The notes beneath the pieces are model-generated. The model made no database searches and was not told the origin of the DNA. It was given only the letters and a program-made list of their open reading frames with translations. The position numbers and the translations under genes were made by a program. Positions 34,089-40,719 of a DNA stretch of 42,014 bases are shown piece after piece (the stretch's first letter is position 1; each line of letters begins with the position of its first letter). The stretch is from a virus: IMG/VR virus record IMGVR_UViG_3300017714_000033, positions 1 to 42,014 of that record, one strand, 5' to 3'.

Positions 34089-34514
34089 TTATTCCCACCC
34101 CTCTATTACATCTATCCTCAATTTTTTAATATCATATACTTTACCTGCTAAAGTAATTTTATCTAGTCCTCTTAGTCCATCATTCCCTCTAACTTCTACA
34201 TCAAAACCATTGTATAACCTGTCAATCTTTCGTTCGTTCTTTATCTGTCTGATTATACCTGCTCTGAAATCAATGTGTAAATCATTTAGTTTAACGTGTA
34301 ATATATTTCTTTCTAAACTGTTTGGTAACTTTTTAATTTCCGCTAAGAAATCAACATGGGTTTGATATTGCTTTTGTGTATTTTTGATATTAACTAGGTC
34401 ATACAAATTGCCATTAGGGTGAATGACATTCTTTTTACAACTTTCTATCTTTAACCATAAATCCTCACATACTTTTCTTTGTACGTCATTTGTGACAAAG
34501 GAAAATACAGACAT
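34089..34514 (-). CDS. member of tandem paralog pair, unrecognised
   Basis: 141 aa from ATG 34514 (TGATG overlap). Shares with its upstream neighbour the segments GNLYDLVNIKNTQ and DKITLAGKVYDIKKLRIDVIEGW, in the same order. A helical middle carries many Lys and Asp. Function unknown. Confidence 0.7.
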   Translation of the reverse strand: MSVFSFVTNDVQRKVCEDLWLKIESCKKNVIHPNGNLYDLVNIKNTQKQYQTHVDFLAEIKKLPNSLERNILHVKLNDLHIDFRAGIIRQIKNERKIDRLYNGFDVEVRGNDGLRGLDKITLAGKVYDIKKLRIDVIEGWE

Positions 34515-34921
34515 CAGAGCCACCCCGCCTGTATGTCTAACATCGTTGAACGCACTTTGAATACTTTACCTGCTAAAGTAATTGTATCTATCTTTTGTCC
34601 GTCACAATAGCCAGTTTCTCTAAGTTGTTTTTTCAAACGTCTTGTCATAGCGGTTTGGATTTCTATGTATAGAGTTTTTATTTTACGCTTCAATCTAAAC
34701 TTTGTAAGAGGTTCAGTATATGGATATTCTAACTCTCTGATAGTTTTACGCCAATCATACGCAGTACAGTTTTTTGGGAAGTTGGGGTATCTTTGACAAA
34801 CTTCGGACTCGGTGTTGATTTGCATATCTTTCAAGAAAACCAAATCTCGGATATTACCACTAGTATGAAATATCTTCTCATAGCAATTTTGTATGCCAGT
34901 TTCTATTTCTTCGGGACTCAT
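34514..34921 (-). CDS. member of tandem paralog pair, unrecognised
   Basis: 135 aa. Contains GNIRDLVFLKDMQ and DTITLAGKVFKVRSTMLDIQAGW, parallel to the downstream gene, so the two arose by duplication and then diverged. ATG 34921 overlaps the previous stop (ATGA). The coding strand also contains a GCAGTACAG followed by T6, close to the repeated intergenic motif. Function unknown. Confidence 0.7.
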   Translation of the reverse strand: MSPEEIETGIQNCYEKIFHTSGNIRDLVFLKDMQINTESEVCQRYPNFPKNCTAYDWRKTIRELEYPYTEPLTKFRLKRKIKTLYIEIQTAMTRRLKKQLRETGYCDGQKIDTITLAGKVFKVRSTMLDIQAGWL

Positions 34922-35496
34922 TGTGCATCACCTACAATCATATCGCCTATGTGGATAGGCGGCTCATTATATCCAAACGCTTTCATAAAACTATGTGAAG
35001 AAATCAATTCTTCGTATTGTTCGTCAGTAAGTTTTACTTTAGGGTGTATTCTATTATTTATTGCTCTGATAGCCCAATCATCAGATTCTTTACAGTTGAG
35101 AACATAATTATAATCTATCTCAACATAAGCATCTTGTAGACTTGTAACTAGACTTTGAGTTGCATGAGCAGCCATCCTCATAACAAATGTTTTAGGGTCT
35201 ATTCTACTTACATTACTTTTGAAGTTTATATCTTGCATACGTTTTAGTGAACCTATACTTTTGTAGTAGTTATGAAAGTTAGGCATAAGGGTTGCGTAGT
35301 AATCATACAAATGATGAATCCTAATTTGTATTTCTCTGAGGGACATATCATTCATGTTTTGTATGCCACAAGACTCGGCTACTCTAGCCATTTCAAAACT
35401 TTGATAAACTTCGATTTCATCATGCGTAGCGTGTGCTAAAGTATTATCTCCAAATCTATCTCTTCCGACTTTTCTTACAGATACTTCCAACGGCAT
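34918..35496 (-). CDS. unrecognised protein (192 aa)
   Basis: Start ATG 35496 (TAATG overlap), with AGAGGTGG 5 nt upstream; GTG 35505 less likely. Helical, His/Tyr-rich middle (IRIHHLYDYYATLMPNFHNYY). It might be a distant third relative of the tandem pair, but the resemblance is too weak to state. No family recognised. Confidence 0.65.
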   Translation of the reverse strand: MPLEVSVRKVGRDRFGDNTLAHATHDEIEVYQSFEMARVAESCGIQNMNDMSLREIQIRIHHLYDYYATLMPNFHNYYKSIGSLKRMQDINFKSNVSRIDPKTFVMRMAAHATQSLVTSLQDAYVEIDYNYVLNCKESDDWAIRAINNRIHPKVKLTDEQYEELISSHSFMKAFGYNEPPIHIGDMIVGDAQ

Positions 35497-35804
35497 TATA
35501 TCCACCTCTGAGTAATTGTATCGTCGTTTTCATAGAGAGCATAGGAAATACTACCGACAAGGTGATGACCCATATCCATACCAACCCCACCTACTTTTAT
35601 TCCACCGTGTAAGTTGGAAGTTTTCCAATCCAATATTTTTGATACTAAATATGTGTAATCATAAGGTCTGTTATCAATGATACATATAACAGATATATAC
35701 CTAGTCATGCCCGATTTTGTAACGTGGTTCAGTTTTGTATAGATTATATTACCTGCATCTTCCATAACTTCTTTCATCCTTAAAACATTATCATTAATTA
35801 TCAT
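35496..35804 (-). CDS. conserved phage-type protein (SGMTR…GMDMG family)
   Basis: 102 aa from ATG 35804, with AGGAGG about 11 nt upstream; a longer frame to 35876 lacks support. NHVTKSGMTRYISVICI and GVGMDMGHHLVGSISYAL are signatures of a short family common in phage genomes. I know no assigned reaction. Couples to the next gene by TAATG. Confidence 0.65.
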   Translation of the reverse strand: MIINDNVLRMKEVMEDAGNIIYTKLNHVTKSGMTRYISVICIIDNRPYDYTYLVSKILDWKTSNLHGGIKVGGVGMDMGHHLVGSISYALYENDDTITQRWI

Positions 35805-35805
35805 T

Positions 35806-36087
35806 TTAATCGTGCCTCCTACCTGCGTATGGTAAATCTTCTTCTTTGATAGGCCATATGTTTCCTGTTCGTTCACCTATTGAAACTAATTCTTTTTCTG
35901 AGAAGTAACCCAACTCTTCTTCAAAGCCTTGTACTAATCCGAAATGTGTACCGTCATCGTTTAGTTCTGTGGCGAACCAAAACCAACCGGAGAAAGATTC
36001 CCAACCCTTGAGAACTGGTGCGTCTCTATCCATGTATTTTGAGGTCAAAAATAGTTTACCCTCTTTAGTAATTAACTTTGTACTCAA
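35806..36087 (-). CDS. DUF2958-like protein
   Basis: 93 aa from TTG 36087: the preceding microgene's stop overlaps it (TTGA) and GGAGG lies upstream at good spacing. GWFWFATELNDDG…FGLVQGFEEELGYFSEKELVSI matches the DUF2958 pattern seen in phages and plasmids. Function unknown. The unusual TTG start is well supported by position. Confidence 0.55.
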   Translation of the reverse strand: MSTKLITKEGKLFLTSKYMDRDAPVLKGWESFSGWFWFATELNDDGTHFGLVQGFEEELGYFSEKELVSIGERTGNIWPIKEEDLPYAGRRHD

Positions 36088-36167
36088 AGAGATTCCTCCC
36101 ACAAGTATTCGTCAATCATTTTCTGTTTTCTGTCAAGCGTCATATTTTTTTGTTTTGCATTTTTCAT
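36084..36167 (-). CDS. 27-aa basic microprotein
   Basis: ATG 36167 preceded by AGGAGG at ideal spacing; TGA overlaps the next TTG start. Lys-rich (MKNAKQKNMTLDRKQKM). First gene after a 172-bp intergenic region (36168-36339) that includes a 19-bp palindrome. Short but with a strong ribosome-binding site. Confidence 0.5.
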   Translation of the reverse strand: MKNAKQKNMTLDRKQKMIDEYLWEESL

Positions 36168-36320
36168 TTTCAATTCCTCCTAAAAGTTATTTTAATGGTG
36201 ATAGTAATTTCTCACAATCACTTTCCGCCGACAGCCCGATTTTTTGAATCGAGCGAATCGCTACGGGTTTTGTGAGTTGCCCCCGACGAGCCGAAGCCCG
36301 CCGAGGATTGAAGTAGTCTG

Positions 36321-36339
36321 TACTTTAACTGTTAAAGTA
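36321..36339. promoter_or_regulatory. 19-bp perfect palindrome after DUF932 gene
   Basis: TACTTTAAC-T-GTTAAAGTA, directly beyond the stop of the DUF932-like gene in the gap before the 36167 start. Could be an operator for the following run or part of a terminator. The rest of the gap (36168-36320) holds short GC-rich patches and no gene. Confidence 0.4.
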
Positions 36340-37419
36340 TTAGGCGTTTACCATTTCGATGGCTAGTTCCCAACCTTTCCTCTTTTGCCTTGCACCTTGA
36401 CCGAAGAGGGATGATTCTTGCTTCTTCATCATAACCGCTTGCATCTTTGCATCATCGGCATTTGCTTTGCCGTCACGCACCGCTTTAGGCACAGTTTCGA
36501 TATGGTCTAGGTATTCGGTCAGAGCATTATATGCGGCCCATAGAGTACCTGCCATTTTACCGACACGGTTGGTTTTCTTCTCAAGCAATTTTTCGCATTC
36601 TAAGATTTTGTTAAGACCTTTGGTTGAGTATTGGAATGAACCGTCGGGCTGCTCTTTTGTTTCTATCCCTAAAGCATTTGCGAAGTATTCACGCATCTCA
36701 GATTTTTTCATCTTGATGCTTAACATAGATTCAGCATCATTACCCCACTCATCGAACTCATCCACCATCAAGCCAAGTACCTTACGGACATTATTAACTT
36801 GGTTGTGAACTTTGCCAGTATGTCTAACACTATGACCTTGACCGCCGCTTTGATTTAGAGCCATCGTTAAAGTATTATTACATACCACTCGTATAGGTGT
36901 AAGCATGAACTTAATTGCACCTGAACCATCATGCGTATTGCTGATTAAGATGTAACAGTCAATTTTATCTTTACCCATTAATTTAACTTGATAGGGAATC
37001 TTTGCTAAGACCCAAACTCTTTCACCGTTACCTAATGCACCACATACCTCAATCTTTGCCTCTTGACAATTTGTAAGTTCGTCTAAGAACTCAAACGCTT
37101 CAAAGTTCTGGAATGGTTTCCATACTCGACCGACAGTTTTGCCGCCCTTTGTAAGTGATACCATGTCGCCGTCTAAGTCTCTACGGAATACACCGAAAGT
37201 ATCGGGTACTACAACGTGTCTCTTGTTTTGTTCGTCATACACTTGAAGCGGTATTTTTTCTACAAGCCAGTTAAGACGCGCCGCTTCCAACGCCTCTGTT
37301 CCTGTCATTAGTTCAGAACCAAAGTTCTGTCCTAATCCATGCCAAGGAGTATTCCCCGACCATGCTGTCATCCATTCGTCATTTTTTGTTTTTGCTAACT
37401 GATGTGCCACTTTTTTCAC
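36340..37419 (-). CDS. DUF932 phage/plasmid-like protein
   Basis: 359 aa. Diagnostic segments: NTPWHGLGQNF near the N-terminus, then FGVFRRDLDGD, VGRVWKPFQNFEAFEFLDEL, NGERVWVLAKIPYQV, ILISNTHDGSGAIKF and TPIRVVCNNTLTMAL. DUF932 proteins occur in many phages and plasmids; their role is not established, though association with DNA maintenance is common. GTG 37419 is the apparent start; its leader (37420-37563) has long T-runs and a 12-codon Lys-rich frame ahead of it. Monocistronic-looking, with gaps on both sides. Confidence 0.85.
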   Translation of the reverse strand: MKKVAHQLAKTKNDEWMTAWSGNTPWHGLGQNFGSELMTGTEALEAARLNWLVEKIPLQVYDEQNKRHVVVPDTFGVFRRDLDGDMVSLTKGGKTVGRVWKPFQNFEAFEFLDELTNCQEAKIEVCGALGNGERVWVLAKIPYQVKLMGKDKIDCYILISNTHDGSGAIKFMLTPIRVVCNNTLTMALNQSGGQGHSVRHTGKVHNQVNNVRKVLGLMVDEFDEWGNDAESMLSIKMKKSEMREYFANALGIETKEQPDGSFQYSTKGLNKILECEKLLEKKTNRVGKMAGTLWAAYNALTEYLDHIETVPKAVRDGKANADDAKMQAVMMKKQESSLFGQGARQKRKGWELAIEMVNA

Positions 37420-37563
37420 GTCCTATATTTTTTTTGTTTTTTTGTTTTTTTGGTTTGCCATTTTTTTCGCTAACCTGTTGAGACTGGCAAGTCTCTTAGT
37501 TTGGTGGTAAATCCGGCTACCCCCAATATTAATTAGGGGTTGCCGGTATTTAACCCTACCGTT

Positions 37564-37971
37564 TTACTTTTGGGCTGAATCTAATTCTAACCTCCTTTGT
37601 TCTCTTTTTTCTTCTTCTATCAAGAGCCATGCTTCGGTCATTAGGTCGGCGTGGACAAACCGTCTGTCTGTGCCTTTGTGTTTTGCCCAGTAAATCTCAT
37701 CCGCTTTCTTAATCCAGTTACTAAGGTCTTGTGCGTAGTTTTTTTGTATCTCTAGTTCTTTGCGTAAATCGTCAATGGTGTCTTGAAGCATCATCGAATC
37801 ACCCTCAAATCCTTTCATCACTAAATTAATTTGTTTTGTGGCTTCCTCGATTCTTTTTTGTGTAAATCTGCTATGCCTTATTCGAGGTGGTGAATCAGTT
37901 TTGAGTCTAAAGTCAAAACCCTGTAACACTTCGCTCGCCGTTGGTTCATTTTCATTTTTTTCCGTTTTCAT
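37564..37971 (-). CDS. coiled-coil protein, unrecognised
   Basis: 135 aa, strongly helical; residues about 35-95 are likely coiled coil (LQDTIDDLRKELEIQ). ATG 37971 directly follows the upstream stop (TAA then ATG). No motif recognised. Downstream gap of 144 bp holds T-rich tracts. Confidence 0.65.
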   Translation of the reverse strand: MKTEKNENEPTASEVLQGFDFRLKTDSPPRIRHSRFTQKRIEEATKQINLVMKGFEGDSMMLQDTIDDLRKELEIQKNYAQDLSNWIKKADEIYWAKHKGTDRRFVHADLMTEAWLLIEEEKREQRRLELDSAQK

Positions 37972-38301
37972 TTATTCTTCCTCCTTAATTAGATAACTAG
38001 AGAATCCGCATCTTGTCGCACATCTGTAACAATAATTTCTAGAGTAACTTTCGCCAGTTGCATTAGATTGAACAATTACTTTTAGGGTTGTTTTATTTGT
38101 GCAATCGAAACGGTCACACTCAAACTCAGAAACTTTATCGGCAAATAATCTAACATCTCTTTGGTACAATATTTTTGAGATTTCTTTAATGAAAAACCGA
38201 GGATTATTTTTTACATAATCCGAGATAAATAGATTAGAGGTCATATGACCTAGATTATTTCCGACTCTTTGAAATACATTAGGGTTGAAATTATCTTTCA
38301 T
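37972..38301 (-). CDS. Cys-containing protein, probable zinc site
   Basis: 109 aa; FECDRFDCTN and YCYRCATRCGF give two Cys groups that could bind one zinc. ATG 38301 directly follows the previous stop. Ends acidic (KEEE). No family recognised. Confidence 0.65.
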   Translation of the reverse strand: MKDNFNPNVFQRVGNNLGHMTSNLFISDYVKNNPRFFIKEISKILYQRDVRLFADKVSEFECDRFDCTNKTTLKVIVQSNATGESYSRNYCYRCATRCGFSSYLIKEEE

Positions 38302-38490
38302 TCAAATCCACCTCGCATCAGATAATCGGCGTGGTGCTTTTTTGATAGGGCAAATGTAGACCATACCGACTCTAGTTCTTTTCAGAGTTAAAGTATTTAG
38401 GTCAATTCCATTGATACGAAGTTCTCTAGTCACAAGAGGATGAACCTTTATGTGAAGAGATAATGAGGAAGGATTTCCACCTTCACTCAT
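38302..38490 (-). CDS. small basic protein, unrecognised
   Basis: 62 aa from ATG 38490 (ATGAGTGA overlap); a longer frame to 38499 is less likely. Beta-rich start (LSLHIKVHPLV), basic end (KKAPRRLSDARW). No motif recognised. Confidence 0.6.
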   Translation of the reverse strand: MSEGGNPSSLSLHIKVHPLVTRELRINGIDLNTLTLKRTRVGMVYICPIKKAPRRLSDARWI

Positions 38491-38842
38491 CTGTATCACT
38501 CACCCAAGTATAATTATTCATTACGTTGTCAACTGGTATAACTTCGATTTTTCTAGATGCTAAAACTCTTTCAGCATATTTTTCTTTAGCGGCTAAAACA
38601 ATTTTATTTCTCAAATCACTATCAAGCATATTGAACATTGTAAAAGGACAAGGGCAACCCATTTGAGTTTTCGGTAGCCCTGCTATTTTCATTTTGAAAT
38701 GATTAGTCATATCGTAAGGAGAATCCGCATTTGCGTCAACAAGAATATCTAACAGATTTTTGGTGTTGAGATAATCAACAACCATCTGAAAGACCGCAGT
38801 ATCATAAGCGGGAATATCCCGAATGATTACACCGTCACTCAT
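38483..38842 (-). CDS. unrecognised protein (119 aa)
   Basis: Alpha/beta; MGCPCPFTMFN has two Cys but no full zinc motif. ATG 38842 overlaps the previous stop (ATGA). No family recognised. Confidence 0.6.
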   Translation of the reverse strand: MSDGVIIRDIPAYDTAVFQMVVDYLNTKNLLDILVDANADSPYDMTNHFKMKIAGLPKTQMGCPCPFTMFNMLDSDLRNKIVLAAKEKYAERVLASRKIEVIPVDNVMNNYTWVSDTDE

Positions 38843-39336
38843 TTAACCACCTCGTAAGCAAGAGCGATGTCACCGAACACCGCTTCATAGTTATCATCTA
38901 CTGCTGCCTCGTACACGCCCTTGCGTGTGCGTTTTTCATAGACAGGATGTCCGTTGTTATCTCGGATAACCCAAGTGTTAACATTTGTTTTTTCTGGAAT
39001 TACTTCTACCCTGAAAACAGTATTCATATCAATGCACATATGTGGTCGGTGTATTCTATCCATCGCGTCAGCCTCTTGACGACATTCATTACAAAGTGTT
39101 GCCGGATAGATTCGGTATGATGACAAATCTATATTCTTAGTAACTACGATAACATGACGTGTTTTAGTAAACTTAGTCAGTCTCAGAGAATCCTCTATAC
39201 TGTAAGAACAGATAGAGCATCTGAAAGGCGTATGCCTCTCATGAAAGAAGGTCTTGTTTGCGACCTCCTTCAAAACCTCTTCCGAAGAAGAGGGCAGTCT
39301 TGTGTGTGCCTCTAGGGTGGGTGTATACCTTTCCAT
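38839..39336 (-). CDS. zinc-finger-like protein heading the leftward block
   Basis: 165 aa with FRCSICSYSI (C-x2-C) and LCNECRQEAD (C-x2-C) about 40 residues apart, a likely treble-clef or paired zinc site. ATG 39336 is 28 nt downstream of a TATA-like box, so the leftward block seems to start here as a leaderless message. First-transcribed zinc proteins in viruses are often early regulators; this is inference. Its stop overlaps the next gene (ATGA). Confidence 0.7.
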   Translation of the reverse strand: MERYTPTLEAHTRLPSSSEEVLKEVANKTFFHERHTPFRCSICSYSIEDSLRLTKFTKTRHVIVVTKNIDLSSYRIYPATLCNECRQEADAMDRIHRPHMCIDMNTVFRVEVIPEKTNVNTWVIRDNNGHPVYEKRTRKGVYEAAVDDNYEAVFGDIALAYEVVK

Positions 39337-39356
39337 ATATATTCATCTTTCTATTT

Positions 39357-39364
39357 GCTTATAA
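39357..39364 (-). promoter_or_regulatory. TATA-like box for the leftward block
   Basis: TTATAAGC on the minus strand, first T 28 nt before the ATG at 39336. An iteron copy lies just upstream (39389-39402), where a binding protein could control this promoter. Confidence 0.55.
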
Positions 39365-39894
39365 TAGTATCTATGTAGCATTCTCCACTTTTGTAACCTT
39401 TTTTACATGGTCTAAATAGATTCATCTTGAATCAAAACGCGATTTGATATATAGATTTTATTTTCTTACCTAATCTGTCGGGATATTTCTTATCATCCTG
39501 AAAGTAACTCTCTTTAGGCTGTATTCTAAACGTAGATACAAACCTAGTTTTAATTTAATAGTTGAATGAATAATAGTTTCAACTCTAATCAAGATAATCT
39601 TTCAAAACCTTACTTCATTCATTAGGTCATGCAGTTTTTTCAGATTTGCCACTTTCACCTTGAAAGTAGATTTTTTCTAGAAACTCAATTTTGTAACCAT
39701 TTTAGTTCTGTAACCTTTTTAATTTTGTAACCTTTTCAATTTTGTAACTTTTTACTTTTGTAACCTTTTTTCTAATTTTTACTTTTGTAACCTTTTTACT
39801 TTTGTAACTTTTGACTTTTGTAACTTTTGACTTTTTTTTCGGGGGGAAAGCATTTAGAAAGGTTACAAAAGAAACGTAAAAGGTTACAAAAAAA

Positions 39895-39934
39895 GGTTAC
39901 AAAAGAAACCGATGTACTGCATGACTTTTGTACC
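39895..39934. repeat. inverted repeat enclosing CGATGTACTGC
   Basis: GGTTACAAAAG (39895-39905) and CTTTTGTACC (39925-39934) form a stem with one bulged base; the loop carries CGATGTACTGC (39910-39920). Similar stem-loop context to the two motif copies near 27 kb. Confidence 0.5.
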
Positions 39935-40026
39935 TATTTTCGATGCGTTTGGTTCATGTAGCGCCTCGATGCAAATGAATGCAAAAAAGTTACACATTTA
40001 ATTTCAACCTCAAAAATACCACAATT

Positions 40027-40096
40027 AAAAGTCAAAAAACGCTGTACTGCGGCGGTGTAGAAAATGCACCGAAAAAAAATACCACAATTGACTTTT
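40027..40096. repeat. inverted repeat flanking CGCTGTACTGC
   Basis: AAAAGTCAA (40027-40035) and TTGACTTTT (40088-40096) are perfect 9-bp arms; between them is CGCTGTACTGC (40040-40050). A direct repeat ATACCACAATT also occurs at both sides. Confidence 0.5.
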
Positions 40097-40179
40097 GTAA
40101 CCTTTTTCGGTATCTTTTTTGCACTAGGTGTTTTTTTCAACACTAAGTATCTTTTTCACTTTTGTAACCTTTTGAATAT

Positions 40180-40276
40180 CTTTTGTAACCTTTTACTTCA
40201 CATTGAAAAATCGTAAATATAGGTACGTTCACTTTTGTAACCTTTTAATTCACATTGAAAAATCGCAAAAGCAGGT
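40180..40276 (+). repeat. two 45-bp tandem units, period 52 bp
   Basis: 40180-40224 and 40232-40276 match closely; each begins with an iteron and contains TTCACATTGAAAAATCG. Suggests a larger repeated unit built on the iteron. Confidence 0.75.
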
Positions 40277-40355
40277 TCAGAGGGCTATGAAAAAAAACAG
40301 GCAAAAATTACCGGAAACCGGAAATTAAACGGGTGTAAAAACTACACCGAAAAAA

Positions 40356-40658
40356 CCCAGAAATTAGCCTAAAAACAAAGATTAGTGTTAAAAAATAGTA
40401 AAAACCCAGAAATTAGGCTAAAATCAAAGATTAGGCCGACATTGAAAAAGTGCCTAATTAGGACAGAATCAAAGATTATGGCCGCCTCGCATCCGCAGTA
40501 CAACGATTAGGTTGAAAAACCCCAGAAATTAGGCCACAATCCCACATTATTAACAAATGTAAAATAATTATTATTGGGAGAAACTGCCTACATTTCCGTT
40601 ATTCGGAGTAGAAAATAAACCGTTGTACTGCATATCAAAAAGTGCGAAATTAGGCCAA
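40356..40658 (+). repeat. second repeat family CAGAAATTAGGC…CAAAGATTA
   Basis: Units at 40356-40385 and 40405-40434 are nearly identical 30-mers with period 49 bp. Partial copies lie at 40456-40478, 40521-40549 and 40645-40658. Distinct from the iteron and located only on the right side of the region, nearer the 40720 gene. Confidence 0.75.
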
Positions 40659-40673
40659 ATTCGTTCCAGAGTA

Positions 40674-40683
40674 TACTATAAAG
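40674..40683 (+). promoter_or_regulatory. TATA-like box before 40720 gene
   Basis: TACTATAAAG, 46 nt upstream of the ATG at 40720, followed by GGAGG (40705-40709) as ribosome-binding site. Matches the leadered promoter spacing at 19325 and 21972. Confidence 0.5.
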
Positions 40684-40719
40684 TAAAGGATGATTTGAGA
40701 GGTTGGAGGTTGTCCAATT

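Larger units (their letters stand above)
39389..40246. repeat. iteron cluster TTTTGTAACCTTTT
   Basis: Ten exact copies: plus orientation at 39389, 39723, 39756, 39783, 40093, 40160, 40181 and 40233, and inverted at 39878 and 39891. Near-copies start at 39689, 39706, 39740, 39800 and 39816, with an inverted one at 39858. In the core, starts fall at 39689, 39706, 39723, 39740, 39756, then 39783, 39800, 39816: steps of 16-17 bp with one 27-bp gap. The orientation flips around a T8-C-G6 element at about 39832-39846. Confidence 0.85.
39337..40719. other. repeat-rich intergenic region, putative replication origin/control region
   Basis: 1,383 bp without a convincing gene, lying between the leftward block and the rightward 40720 gene. 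It is very AT-rich with strand-biased T- and A-runs and one G6 run (39841-39846). It contains iterons, a 45-bp tandem repeat, a second repeat family, four copies of a GCAGTACA motif and several inverted repeats, each described separately. Such clusters of short spaced repeats plus palindromes are typical of origins that bind an initiator. No initiator gene is identified with certainty. Confidence 0.55.

Noticed and set aside
30973-38395. Recurring GTTAAAGTATT string on the plus strand
   Set aside because: Most copies lie in coding DNA and encode the same Asn-Thr-Leu-Thr with the same codons; the exception is part of the 19-bp palindrome at 36321.
39432-39554. Leftward open stretch of about 40 codons with a protein-like product (contains RIQPKESYFQDDKKYPDRLG)
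   Set aside because: No ATG, GTG or TTG in a usable place and an in-frame stop just upstream; could be a gene remnant but not supportable as a gene.
39934-40143. Leftward 69-codon open frame in the iteron region
   Set aside because: Made of repeats and inverted repeats, no start signals and an odd Lys/Phe/Cys-rich product; better explained as non-coding.
39680-40280. Possible CRISPR array because of evenly spaced repeats
   Set aside because: Repeats are only 14 bp with 2-3 bp between them in the core, orientation switches, and no cas genes are near; iterons fit better. The Cas4-like nuclease has a replication context.
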